Of a stretch of DNA of 64,000 bases, positions 15,832 to 23,844 are shown in pieces. Each line of letters begins with the position of its first letter. Within the stretch, counting starts at the first letter, position 1. The stretch is from Nocardia amamiensis (GTDB lineage: Bacteria; Actinomycetota; Actinomycetes; Mycobacteriales; Mycobacteriaceae), in NCBI RefSeq assembly GCF_015477605.1, contig NZ_JADLQX010000003.1, forward strand, positions 248,001 through 312,000. Reading direction: 5' to 3'. Below the pieces are notes generated by a model, which did not search any database, was not told the origin of the DNA, and saw nothing but the letters and a program-made list of their open reading frames with translations. Made by a program: the position numbers and the translations under genes.

Positions 15832-16362
15832 TCAGAAACGTAGTTCGCGGACGGTGTTGAGGTCGATACCGTGACTGGCGTAGATCTTGATCGTGTTTTC
15901 GCCGGTGAGCTCGGCCTCGGTGTAGCCGAGCAGTTCGGCAATCCGGATCACTTCGTCCTTGCTCGTGGCCTCGATCTCCAGGTACGGCGGGATCTGCGGC
16001 CAAGTGTCGATCTCGAGCTGTGCGCCATCGAGCACGAAGCTGATCCGCTTCGTTTCCTGGTAGGACTTCGCGGTGAAGCCCAGCATCTCGAGCAGGGCGT
16101 TGGCGGCAGTGAAGTCGTCGACGCTCACCTCGACTTCGTGGGTGCCGTCGATGGCCTCGCTGGTGATCTGCTTGACCGCGAGGGTGGTGCCGTCTCCGTT
16201 GTCCCGCAGTCTGATCCACTTCGATTCATCGCCTGGCGTGACGTCGTACACGTAGCGGCGCATGAACCGCTCGCCGAGCTTTCGGCCGCCCTTGTCCAGG
16301 ATGTGCTGTTCGATGGTGTCGGGGTCGATTCCGAGGATCTTGGCTTCGTGCTCGATAGGCAC
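15832..16362 (-). CDS. CYTH-domain protein (triphosphate tunnel enzyme / class IV adenylate-cyclase-like)
   Basis: A 176-residue protein beginning IEHEAKIL, the ExExK signature (Glu4, Glu6, Lys8) that binds metal and triphosphate in CYTH enzymes. Later strands supply the other tunnel residues (KWIRLRDNGDGTTLAVKQ, EVEVSVDDF, LEIDTWP, YLEIEATS). Family members hydrolyse inorganic triphosphate or thiamine triphosphate or make cAMP, and the sequence alone does not decide between these. It runs convergent to the exported protein, with a terminator between, and is separated by about 100 bp from the arsenic operon upstream on the same strand. Confidence 0.85.
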   Translation of the reverse strand: MPIEHEAKILGIDPDTIEQHILDKGGRKLGERFMRRYVYDVTPGDESKWIRLRDNGDGTTLAVKQITSEAIDGTHEVEVSVDDFTAANALLEMLGFTAKSYQETKRISFVLDGAQLEIDTWPQIPPYLEIEATSKDEVIRIAELLGYTEAELTGENTIKIYASHGIDLNTVRELRF

Positions 16363-16463
16363 TCTTGGCTCCTAGTCAGGTTCGTCGGTGGGCTGAATCT
16401 ATCCGGCGCGCCGGGTGGCGAGCCGCAGATTCGGCGGGAATACCTGACTCGCGCGGACGGCGA

Positions 16464-16877
16464 TCAGAAGCCGGACTGGATGCCGAGGTCGGCAAGCAAG
16501 CCGCGGATGCGTTGTCCGATCTCGTCGCGGATCGGGCGGACCGCTTCGATGCCCTGACCCGCTGGGTCATCGAGTTTCCAGTCCAGATACTGCTTTCCGG
16601 GGAAGTAGGGGCAGGCGTCCCCGCATCCCATCGTGATCACCACATCGGATGCTTGCACTGCCTCGGTGGTGAGCACCTTGGGAACTTCCGCGGACATATC
16701 GATGCCGATCTCCCGCATCGCCTCGACCGCGACCGGATTGATCTGATCGGCTGGGGCGGAGCCGGCCGAACGGACCTCGACGCGGTCGTCGGAAAGGTGG
16801 GTGAGGAAGGCTGCGGCCATCTGGGAGCGGCCTGCATTGTGGACACAGACGAATAGGACGCTGGGTTTGGAATCCAT
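16464..16877 (-). CDS. arsC: Arsenate reductase, low-molecular-weight phosphatase type
   Basis: A 137-residue protein with the LMW-PTPase P-loop CVHNAGRS (Cys11 to Arg17) and the downstream redox cysteines in MGCGDACP (85 and 89), which together define thiol-linked arsenate reductase. It would reduce arsenate to arsenite. The gene is last in a minus-strand operon arsR-aquaporin-arsC-arsC and begins 17 bp after its longer paralogue. The ATG at 16877 has a weak AAAGG site upstream. The C-terminus is complete. Confidence 0.9.
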   Translation of the reverse strand: MDSKPSVLFVCVHNAGRSQMAAAFLTHLSDDRVEVRSAGSAPADQINPVAVEAMREIGIDMSAEVPKVLTTEAVQASDVVITMGCGDACPYFPGKQYLDWKLDDPAGQGIEAVRPIRDEIGQRIRGLLADLGIQSGF

Positions 16878-16894
16878 TGGTAGTGGGCGGCCTT

Positions 16895-17566
16895 TCAGGG
16901 GGCGGGCGTCTCGAGTTCGGTGAGCAAGGTGCGGACGAGGGCTTCGATCTGGTCGCGGATCGAGCGGACGACATCGAGCGGCTGGTTGGCCGGGTCGGGC
17001 AGCTCCCAGTTCTCGTAGCGGCGGCCGGGGTAGATGGGGCAGGCGTCGCCGCAGCCCATGGTGACGATGACGTCGGCGGCCCGCAGGATTTCCTCGGTCC
17101 AGGGTTTGGGGTATTCGCGGGCGATGTCGATACCGATCTCCGCCATCGCCTCGATGGCGACGGGGTTGATCTCCTCGCCGGGTTCCGAGCCGCCGGACCA
17201 CGCGATCGCCGCGTCGCCGGCGAGGTGGTTGAAGAAGCCGAGCGCCATTTGGGAGCGTCCGGCGTTGTGGGTGCACAGGAACAGTACGGTCGGCTTGCCG
17301 GTCAGCGCCTTGCCCTCGACCTTCGCCAGTGCCTGGAGACGCTGACGGGCGAACCGCTCCGCCAGCAACGGCAGGAAGGTGAGAACAGTTGCGCGGGAGG
17401 CGAATTGGTCGTAGCTGGAGTAGAGGAAGCGTTCGATGGTTTCGACGCCGAAGGTGTCGGCGAACTCGGACTGCAACCGGGTGGCGGCGGTCTTCAAAGC
17501 GACTTGCTGATCGATCGTGAGGGTATTGCGCAGGTGCTCGATGGGTGCGAGCGGGCTGTCTGTCAT
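16895..17566 (-). CDS. arsC: Arsenate reductase with N-terminal helical domain
   Basis: A 223-residue protein in two parts. Residues 1-85 are a helical bundle of the type fused to actinobacterial arsenate reductases (LYSSYDQFASRATVLTFLPL). Residues 90-223 form an LMW-phosphatase domain with P-loop CTHNAGRS (Cys98-Arg104) and the redox pair in MGCGDACP (Cys172, Cys176). It lies between the aquaporin gene (17 bp upstream) and the short arsC. The helical domain is commonly found in mycothiol- or thioredoxin-linked enzymes of this phylum. Two paralogous reductases in one operon suggest different redox partners. Confidence 0.9.
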   Translation of the reverse strand: MTDSPLAPIEHLRNTLTIDQQVALKTAATRLQSEFADTFGVETIERFLYSSYDQFASRATVLTFLPLLAERFARQRLQALAKVEGKALTGKPTVLFLCTHNAGRSQMALGFFNHLAGDAAIAWSGGSEPGEEINPVAIEAMAEIGIDIAREYPKPWTEEILRAADVIVTMGCGDACPIYPGRRYENWELPDPANQPLDVVRSIRDQIEALVRTLLTELETPAP

Positions 17567-17583
17567 CAGAGTCTCCGGGCGGT

Positions 17584-18330
17584 TCAGCGGGAATCGGCAA
17601 TCGAGTGGTCGGAGTCGGTGCTGTGCGGGACGACGACGTTGTCGGCAGCCGCTGCTGCGGCCGGATACAGGACGCCGACCAGCACCAGCCCGATCAGGGC
17701 GCCCACGATCTGGGCCGCGATGAATCCGGGGATCGAGGCCGGGGCGATTCCGGCGAAAGTGTCGGAGAATATGCGGCCGACGGTGACGGCGGGATTGGCG
17801 AAAGACGTGGAGCTGGTGAACCAGTAGGCCGCGCCGATGTACGCGCCGACAGCGGCTGCCGACAACGCTGCGCGGCCGCTGCGGGCGAGAGCGAAGACGA
17901 CCGCGATCAGTCCCGCAGTGGCGACGATCTCGCCGATGAGGTGACCGCTGGTGACGCGGTGATGGGTGGAGATCTGCAGCGCGGCCTGGTCGAACATGAT
18001 GTTGGCCAAGATCGCTCCCACGATTCCCCCGCCGACCTGGGCGAGGAGGTAGCCGCCGAGATCGCGGCCGGTGAGGCCGGTGCCGCGGCGGCGGCCGAGC
18101 AGCCAGTCGGCCGCGGAGACGACGGGGTTGAAGTGCGCGCCGGAGACCGGCCCGAAGACGAGGATCAGCACGGCCAGCCCGAAGACGGTCGCGGTCGAGT
18201 TCTCCAGCAATTGCAGGCCGACATCGTGCGGCGAGAGCTGCTGGGCGGCGATGCCGGAGCCGACCACCACGGCGACCAGCAACGCGGTGCCGGTGAATTC
18301 GGCGATCAGCCGCCGCGCGAGATCGTTCAT
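17584..18330 (-). CDS. Aquaporin/MIP-family channel (probable arsenite efflux, AqpS-like)
   Basis: A 248-residue six-helix MIP channel. Two pore motifs are visible: HFNPVVS in the first half-helix and FANPAVT in the second. The start at ATG 18330 overlaps the arsR stop by an ATGA, so translation is coupled. In ars operons that lack ArsB or Acr3, an aquaglyceroporin of this kind lets arsenite made by ArsC leave down its gradient, as known for AqpS of Sinorhizobium. No other arsenite pump is encoded in the operon, which supports this role by context. Confidence 0.85.
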   Translation of the reverse strand: MNDLARRLIAEFTGTALLVAVVVGSGIAAQQLSPHDVGLQLLENSTATVFGLAVLILVFGPVSGAHFNPVVSAADWLLGRRRGTGLTGRDLGGYLLAQVGGGIVGAILANIMFDQAALQISTHHRVTSGHLIGEIVATAGLIAVVFALARSGRAALSAAAVGAYIGAAYWFTSSTSFANPAVTVGRIFSDTFAGIAPASIPGFIAAQIVGALIGLVLVGVLYPAAAAAADNVVVPHSTDSDHSIADSR

Positions 18331-18692
18331 CGGGCGACCGGGATGTCGAGCACCCGCGACAGCTGCCGGAGAGCGACGGGTTCGACGCGGTAATAGACCC
18401 ATGATCCGCGCCGGTCACTGCTGAGCAATCCGGCTTCGCGCAGGACTTTCAGGTGGTGCGAGATGGTCGGCTGGCTCACGTCGAACCCCGCCGACAGATC
18501 GCAGACGCAAACTTCCTGCCCGGCGCGGCTGGCGACGACGGACAGCAGCCGTAACCGCACCGGATCCGCCAGTGCTTTGAACACGCCCGCCAGCTCTGTG
18601 GCGGCCGCAGCGGTCAGCGGTTCCCGAACGACGGGCGTGACCTCGCACGACGGCGAGGTCACGTCCGTCAGCGGCAGCTCGGATATAGACAT
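18327..18692 (-). CDS. arsR: ArsR/SmtB-family arsenic-responsive repressor
   Basis: A 121-residue winged-helix repressor. The DNA-recognition segment is DVSQPTISHHLKVLREAGLL (about 71-90). The metal-sensing motif EVCVCDL (Cys62 and Cys64) lies at the start of the recognition-proximal helix, as in classical ELCVCDL ArsR proteins that release DNA on binding arsenite. A further Cys16 may be the third ligand. It is first in the ars operon, and a palindromic element lies immediately upstream of its start. Confidence 0.9.
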   Translation of the reverse strand: MSISELPLTDVTSPSCEVTPVVREPLTAAAATELAGVFKALADPVRLRLLSVVASRAGQEVCVCDLSAGFDVSQPTISHHLKVLREAGLLSSDRRGSWVYYRVEPVALRQLSRVLDIPVAR

Positions 18693-18693
18693 G

Positions 18694-18707
18694 CATCGAT
18701 ATTGATG
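18694..18707. promoter_or_regulatory. Putative ArsR operator
   Basis: CATCGATATTGATG is an imperfect 14-bp palindrome just upstream of the arsR ATG, followed by a repeat of the GATGTCCATCGA type. Its position suits autorepression of the ars operon. Confidence 0.5.
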
Positions 18708-19008
18708 TCCATCGAATCAGTGGGCAAGCGAACACCTGGTGAACAACTTGCCCCGGCGAACCGGCGGGTCGGCGACCGCTGCTACCGAACTGGAGTCCAG
18801 CGCGGCGACCACTCGAAATGTGCGCAGATCGAGCGGTTCGGCATCAATCCCCCGCCCACGGCACGCTTCCTTCCAGGGCCCCGCCCTGATCGTCGGCGAA
18901 ATCCAGCTGACCGATCAGCGAGCACCCGCTGCCGAAGGCCACAGATTGCGAGAGCGACGGACCGCACCCGCCCAAGCCTTCGCTGCGCGGATGTTCGAAG
19001 AACGCAGT

Positions 19009-19539
19009 TCAGCTGCAGCAGCCGGCACCGGAGGCGATGGCTTCCTTCTTCGCGGTGGCGCTGCAGCACGACCCTTCGGCCGTGGCATCCTCGGCGGTGC
19101 CACAGCACGCCTGGACCGCTTCGGCATCGCCGAGTTCGGGTGCGGCACCGAGTTCAGGCGCCGTGCCGAACGTCTCACTGTCCGCGAGGACGGTGTAGAC
19201 CTCCCAGCGCTCCTTGTCCGGTGCGGTGACCCAGACCTTGTCCTGGGTGGCGAAGCAACAGGTGGTGGCGATCTGTTCCTCGGTGAACAGGCCCGCTTCC
19301 GAGAGGCGGGAGATTTCGGCATGGACCTGGTCCGAGGTTTCGACCTCGACGCCCAGGTGGTTGACGCTGCCGCCCTGGCCGGGGTTCTCGATCAACACCA
19401 GTTTCAGGGGTGGCTCGGCGATGGCGAAGTTCGCGTAGCCGGGCTTGCGCTTGGCGGGTTCGGCATGGAACAAGGTCGAGTAGAACTGCACGGCCTGCTC
19501 GATGTCGTCGACGTTGAGAGCTAGCTGGATGCGGGACAT
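19009..19539 (-). CDS. arsI: ArsI/CadI-type glyoxalase-fold protein with Cys-rich tail
   Basis: A 176-residue vicinal-oxygen-chelate protein. It matches mycobacterial CadI and the organoarsenical C-As lyase ArsI: metal ligands at Gln5, His61 and Glu113, and the vicinal cysteine pair Cys94-Cys95 in ATTCCFATQDKVW, which binds trivalent arsenicals. The last 50 residues are an acidic/Ala linker with three more CC pairs (145-146, 158-159, 174-175), which could sequester metalloid. It is transcribed divergently from the ArsR-type gene at 19641, and the shared gap contains a duplicated palindrome. In mycobacteria cadI likewise neighbours an arsR. Confidence 0.85.
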   Translation of the reverse strand: MSRIQLALNVDDIEQAVQFYSTLFHAEPAKRKPGYANFAIAEPPLKLVLIENPGQGGSVNHLGVEVETSDQVHAEISRLSEAGLFTEEQIATTCCFATQDKVWVTAPDKERWEVYTVLADSETFGTAPELGAAPELGDAEAVQACCGTAEDATAEGSCCSATAKKEAIASGAGCCS

Positions 19540-19561
19540 GAGAAACAACCTCCACTTGTGA

Positions 19562-19616
19562 GACATATGTCGAAGAACTGACGCTGTCGAGTCTGGTCGC
19601 CTTTTCGACATATGTC
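19562..19616. promoter_or_regulatory. Duplicated palindrome GACATATGTC in the arsI/arsR divergent promoter
   Basis: GACATATGTC occurs at 19562-19571 and again at 19607-19616, centres 45 bp apart, inside the 101-bp gap between the two divergent genes. Each is a perfect 10-bp palindrome. They are the likely binding sites of the ArsR protein encoded to the right, one next to each start. Confidence 0.7.
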
Positions 19617-19640
19617 AATGCCGCGGGTAGTGTTGATCGC

Positions 19641-20000
19641 ATGCCCAAGACGTTGCCTGTGATCGACATGTCCGCTCCGGTCTGCTGCGCGCCGGTCGCG
19701 GCCGGGCCGGTGGACGAGAACGCCGCGCTGGAAGTGGCGCTGCGCTTGAAGGCGATCGCCGATCCGGTGCGCGTCCGGCTGCTGTCGCTACTGCTGACCA
19801 GCGAAGATGGGCAGGAGAACGGCGGCGATCTCGCGGCGGCGGTCGGGTTGTCGGAATCGACGGTCAGCCATCACCTGGGCCAGCTCCGCAAGGCGGGCTT
19901 GGTCGAGTCCGAACGCCGCGGCATGAACACCTTCCACCGCGCCCGCCGCGACGCCCTGGCCGCACTGTGTGTGGTGCTGGACCCCAACTGCTGCCGGTGA
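19641..20000 (+). CDS. arsR: ArsR-family repressor with terminal Cys pairs
   Basis: A 119-residue winged-helix protein with recognition helix LSESTVSHHLGQLRKAGLV. Unlike the other ArsR here, it lacks CVCDL at the DNA-binding helix. It instead has Cys15-Cys16 near the N-terminus and Cys117-Cys118 at the extreme C-terminus, an arrangement similar to the corynebacterial type of ArsR that binds arsenite at cysteines away from the helix. It is divergent from arsI and probably controls both genes through the two GACATATGTC sites. Confidence 0.88.
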   Translation: MPKTLPVIDMSAPVCCAPVAAGPVDENAALEVALRLKAIADPVRVRLLSLLLTSEDGQENGGDLAAAVGLSESTVSHHLGQLRKAGLVESERRGMNTFHRARRDALAALCVVLDPNCCR

Positions 20001-20238
20001 ATTCGGCGGTCGATTCCGACGGCCGCCGCCTCGGATAGTGCGCCGACGAATCCGGCGCCGCGCGACGGCCGGCCCTGCGCAGTCATGCAACGGAATCGGG
20101 ACCGCGACGGTCCGACGTGCGAACTGCTATCGCGCGGACGCCGCTACGGATCTGTCAGTGCTCTGGAGGCGAATGCGCGTTTGCCCCCAGAGCAACTCAC
20201 GCGACGTCGGCATGATCAAACGTCGGGCCGGAAGGTGC

Positions 20239-20922
20239 TCATCGTGGCAGGACGGTGATGCACTGATACCGATGGTCGCCCCAGGATCCGAATGGCGCTA
20301 CGTTCCAGAGCATTCCGGATTCCCGCAGCTCGGGGGTGTATATCTCACTACCCCCGCTGTTGAAGTAGCCATATGAGGTTCCAGCAGACGCGTGACCGGA
20401 TGCGCTCAACGACTCGTTCATCGCGTCGACGAATGCGGAGAAACGCGCCGAGTCGTTGGTCTCCTCGTCCGCCGCAGCGGCAGCATTCTGAGACCAATCG
20501 CTGTATTGATCGACAAGCGAGTCGGGGGGCGTCGGCGCATCGGGCGATAGGGCGATGGCCTCGTAGGCGCGGGGCCTGTCGCTGAATCCCGTTGCTGCCC
20601 AACAGATCGACGACGCGTCTCCACGATCGGCACCGTAGGGACCGTATGTCGGATAGAAGACGCCGTAGCCGTGGATTTTCAGGTTCAAGCCGAAGCGGCT
20701 GGTCCAGCCCGGCAGGGCGTTCTGGAAGATGCTCAGGCATTGCTCGTCGTCGCTCGCGCCCTCTTCCGCCTGGGTGGCAGCCATCATGCAGGCGAATTGG
20801 AAGATGTCGGGGGTCGCGTCGTCCCGGCCTGCGCCCGCGGCCGACAAGTAATCGTTCAGCGCCTCGGACGGGTTTTGCAGGTCGCCGCGCGTGGGCATCT
20901 CGAATATCTCGATCGTCTTCAT
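20239..20922 (-). CDS. Hypothetical protein
   Basis: A 227-residue acidic, soluble protein with no signal peptide. It is rich in Tyr, Gly and Ser, with a YGVFYPTYGPYGADRGD stretch in the middle. A strong AAGGAGG ribosome site precedes ATG 20922. Conserved-looking residues include Trp and Cys in SSICWAATGF. I do not recognise a family, and the neighbours (ArsR, a short hypothetical) give no hint. Confidence 0.65.
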   Translation of the reverse strand: MKTIEIFEMPTRGDLQNPSEALNDYLSAAGAGRDDATPDIFQFACMMAATQAEEGASDDEQCLSIFQNALPGWTSRFGLNLKIHGYGVFYPTYGPYGADRGDASSICWAATGFSDRPRAYEAIALSPDAPTPPDSLVDQYSDWSQNAAAAADEETNDSARFSAFVDAMNESLSASGHASAGTSYGYFNSGGSEIYTPELRESGMLWNVAPFGSWGDHRYQCITVLPR

Positions 20923-21097
20923 TCCGTAGTCCTCCTTGGCTCGATTGCTTCGTGCACTCGTCACTTACCGGGGACCATGAGCCCGACTGACGCATGTCTC
21001 GCTGCACTTCTCCATGCGACGGCTCTGAGGAGAGAGCGAATCACATCACCGGCACAAGGTCCTCGCACATCGCGGATGAGCAGGGCATGCGAGACAG

Positions 21098-21409
21098 TCA
21101 GGGCTCGTTCGCGATGTGACAGGCGACGAGTACCGGCACCAAGAGGTCCAGGATGGAGAGTTCGTCGGCGGCGGGTGCGTCGTCTATGAGCGAATCCAGG
21201 ATCGGCGCGGCGTACACGCGTCCGGCGTCGGGGCCGACCACCGTGCGTGCGCTGGCGATCAGCTCGTACAGCACGACCGCGAAGACATGTGCGCGCCGGG
21301 TGCCCGGATATCGGTCGCGGCAAGCGGCATCGGCCAGGGCGGTGTCGATCGCCGCGATCAGGTCGGCGAGAACAGCGATCTCGGCCATGGCTCGATGGTC
21401 GTAGTTCAT
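21098..21409 (-). CDS. Small hypothetical protein
   Basis: A 103-residue mostly helical protein (MNYDHRAMAEIAVLADLIAA at the start) with no membrane span or metal motif. The start is taken at ATG 21409, since further upstream the frame loses coding character. It is divergent from the XRE regulator at 21622. No family recognised. Confidence 0.5.
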   Translation of the reverse strand: MNYDHRAMAEIAVLADLIAAIDTALADAACRDRYPGTRRAHVFAVVLYELIASARTVVGPDAGRVYAAPILDSLIDDAPAADELSILDLLVPVLVACHIANEP

Positions 21410-21621
21410 GAGGCCGCCTGTGGTCGCTGGAAATGGATTTCGGCCCTCATCGCCATGGGGTGACCCGGAACCGGGGCGCGGGGGTACGCCAGCCGTCACC
21501 ATGCTTCGTGCACGATTCGGATGTCCCGTCGCATAGGGGTTCGGTTGTGCGACAAGGTTTCCCGGTTCCGGGTACACATCCGATCATGCCGGGTCACAAT
21601 CCCTCCTGGAAGGTAACGAAT

Positions 21622-22875
21622 ATGCAGCCTTCAGCAATCGACAGCAATGACCGTCTGACAGTGCAAGGGGGCACCGTGGCAGATGTGGTGACGATGTGGA
21701 CCGGCGCGGAGGTGAAGGCGCTCCGGGACGCGTGCAGGCTGACCCAGAGCGAGCTCGCTGAGCTGCTGCGTTGTGGTCAGCGAACGGTCAGCTTTTGGGA
21801 AAGCCGGCTACACCGCCAGGTGAGCGTCGGCTTTCAGGCGCGGCTGGACAGGGTTCTCAAAGATGCGGACCATGGGGCACAAAAGCGTTTCCGAGTGTTG
21901 ATTGGAGACTTGGACGTGAACCGGCGAGACTTCATTGCCACGACCGGCGCGGTCGTCGGCGCGGCAACACTGAGCAAAGGTGGTTCTCCGACCGTCACGC
22001 CGGACGCGATCGGCCACCTGCGAAGTACCTTGCACGCGGCGCAGCTGTTGGACGATCAGCTCGGCTCCGATGCCGCTCGACCGATCATCGAAGCTCAAGC
22101 ACAGACCTGCGCGGCTCTGCTACGGGAGTGTCCCGCGGCGTTGCGCCCCGCGCTGCAATCATTGACCGGCGAGGCCGCCGCCAGCAGCGCATGGGCGGCG
22201 TGGGACCAAGGCGATCTGGAGCGGGCCTACCAGCTGTTCCGGATCGCCTACCAGCACGCGGAGGAATCCGGTGACGCCGACATCGCGACCGGGATTCTCT
22301 GCCACCGCACCCAACTGGCGGTGGAACAGCGACAGTTCCGCACCGCCGCGGGCATCGCGGACGGCATGCTGCGCATCCCCGTGCAGGACGGTCGCGTCGA
22401 CGATTTCCGAAAGCTCTGCGCCGCACAGGCATTCGCGTCCGACGGACGGAAATCCGATGCGTGGCTGCAACTCTTCCGGGTGAGCGGCGACTTCACCGAG
22501 CAGACCACACCGGACGAGTCGTACTGCTATTACCAGAGTGCGTGGACGACCGGCGCCATGACCGCCCGGTGCCTCGAGAAGGGCGGCGAGGTGGGCGTGG
22601 CGGCGGACACGATCGAGGACGTGCTGAGCCTCATCCCGGCCCACGCCAGTCGCGACCGTGCGCTGTGGAGCCTCAGCCTCGCGCAGCTGACGGTCGCGCA
22701 CGATGTCGACCGCGCGTGCGAGGCCGCCCGAACCGCGCTGGAGCTGGCCGCGCAGAACACCTCGCCACGGGTGCGGCAGGCCTACGCGCAGACGCGAGCG
22801 AAATTCGAACCGTGGGCGTCGACGCAACCGGTGCGCGAGCTGGACTCCTACGCGGCGGGCGTATTGCTGGTGTAG
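21622..22875 (+). CDS. XRE-family regulator with TPR-like C-terminal region
   Basis: A 417-residue protein if started at ATG 21622 (GGAAGG upstream); GTG 21676 with AAGGGGG is an alternative. An HTH domain (ALRDACRLTQSELAELLRCG) is followed by a linker with a twin-arginine-like segment, NRRDFIATTGAVVGAA. The C-terminal ~230 residues are helical repeats (WDQGDLERAYQLFRIAYQHA, and others). This layout matches a large actinobacterial class of XRE regulators with repeat-type sensor regions, for which no ligand is generally known. It stands alone and probably acts on nearby or distant genes. Confidence 0.75.
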   Translation: MQPSAIDSNDRLTVQGGTVADVVTMWTGAEVKALRDACRLTQSELAELLRCGQRTVSFWESRLHRQVSVGFQARLDRVLKDADHGAQKRFRVLIGDLDVNRRDFIATTGAVVGAATLSKGGSPTVTPDAIGHLRSTLHAAQLLDDQLGSDAARPIIEAQAQTCAALLRECPAALRPALQSLTGEAAASSAWAAWDQGDLERAYQLFRIAYQHAEESGDADIATGILCHRTQLAVEQRQFRTAAGIADGMLRIPVQDGRVDDFRKLCAAQAFASDGRKSDAWLQLFRVSGDFTEQTTPDESYCYYQSAWTTGAMTARCLEKGGEVGVAADTIEDVLSLIPAHASRDRALWSLSLAQLTVAHDVDRACEAARTALELAAQNTSPRVRQAYAQTRAKFEPWASTQPVRELDSYAAGVLLV

Positions 22876-23062
22876 GCGGCTGTTTGTGCCCACGTTGCCC
22901 GGGTACGCGACCACTGTCCGACTCGCCCCGAAGGTGTCGACCACGACGCCCGAGGGGCGCGCCGGACGAAGTACGACCGCAGACCAGCGCCGGGCCGGGC
23001 AAGGGCGAGGCAGCCGCCGATCCACATGCCTACGCGCGGCCGGGCGAGGAAAGGAGTACACA

Positions 23063-23524
23063 GTGAGCACCATGGCCGCCACGGTGGACGTCGAGGTCCC
23101 GGTTCGCACCGCCTACAACCAGTGGACGCAGTTCGAGTCGTTTCCGCAGTTCATGGAGGGTGTGGAAGCTGTCCGACAGCTAGATGACCGGCACACGCAC
23201 TGGCGTATTCATGTCGGCCCGTCGACGCGGGAGTTCGACGCGACCATCACCGAGCAGCATCCCGACGAACGAGTCGCCTGGAAGTCCGACAGCGGGCCCA
23301 ACCATGCGGGCGTCGTCACGTTCCATCGGCTCGACGACACCCACACCAGAGTGACCGCGCAGATGGATGTCGATCCCGAAGGGTTCGTGGAGAACGTCGC
23401 CGACAAACTCGGCGTCCTGAAGCACCGGGTGAACGGTGACCTGCAGCGCTTCAAGCAGTTCATCGAGGGCCAAGGCTACGAGACCGGCGCTTGGCGCGGT
23501 GACATCCCCCGCCCGGACGCCTGA
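23063..23524 (+). CDS. SRPBCC-family (polyketide cyclase/START-like) protein
   Basis: A 153-residue protein of the SRPBCC helix-grip fold: MAATVDVEVPVRTAYNQWTQ start, WKSDSGPNHAGVVTFHRLDD strand region and a C-terminal helix (LKHRVNGDLQRFKQFIEGQG). GTG 23063 is preceded by GAAAGGAG. Members of this coenzyme-Q-binding/cyclase-like group often occur in stress regulons of actinobacteria. It is probably a lipid or hydrophobic-ligand binder, without evidence for a specific substrate. Confidence 0.75.
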   Translation: MSTMAATVDVEVPVRTAYNQWTQFESFPQFMEGVEAVRQLDDRHTHWRIHVGPSTREFDATITEQHPDERVAWKSDSGPNHAGVVTFHRLDDTHTRVTAQMDVDPEGFVENVADKLGVLKHRVNGDLQRFKQFIEGQGYETGAWRGDIPRPDA

Positions 23525-23537
23525 TCAGCGCGACGAC

Positions 23538-23570
23538 CGGCGGCGCCACCCAGCTCTGGGGGCGCCGCCG
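23538..23570. terminator. Bidirectional terminator
   Basis: A 10-bp stem CGGCGGCGCC (23538-23547) with 23561-23570 around a 13-base loop. It lies between the SRPBCC gene and the convergent symporter operon. Confidence 0.7.
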
Positions 23571-23574
23571 ACGG

Positions 23575-23832
23575 TCACACGGAGTCCGTGCCCGCGGCGG
23601 TGTGGTCCGCGGGCACGTGCGGTTCGGGAGGCACCTGAACCGGACGCAGCAGTGCCCAGGCCACGAAGGCCAGCGCCACCACGCCCATGCCGATCCCGGA
23701 CCACAGGTTCACGTTGACGCCACCCGTCTTGGCCTGCTCGGCCGCCGTGTCGTGCACCAGGCCGGTGACGACGAGGACGACCGCGTAACAGCCGAGTAGT
23801 GCGCCTACAATGGTGCGGATATCGAAAAGCAT
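23575..23832 (-). CDS. Small membrane partner of the sodium/solute symporter
   Basis: An 85-residue protein with two hydrophobic helices (about 6-26 and 44-62) and a hydrophilic tail. It starts 12 bp after the symporter gene and is certainly co-transcribed with it. Small two-helix proteins commonly accompany SSS-family transporters in actinobacteria and may be accessory subunits. No specific family name is recalled. Confidence 0.65.
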   Translation of the reverse strand: MLFDIRTIVGALLGCYAVVLVVTGLVHDTAAEQAKTGGVNVNLWSGIGMGVVALAFVAWALLRPVQVPPEPHVPADHTAAGTDSV

Positions 23833-23844
23833 TGCGCCAGCTCC

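Noticed and set aside
18739..19524. A plus-strand gene opposite the arsI gene
   Set aside because: It is the antisense shadow of arsI; no ribosome site or domain.
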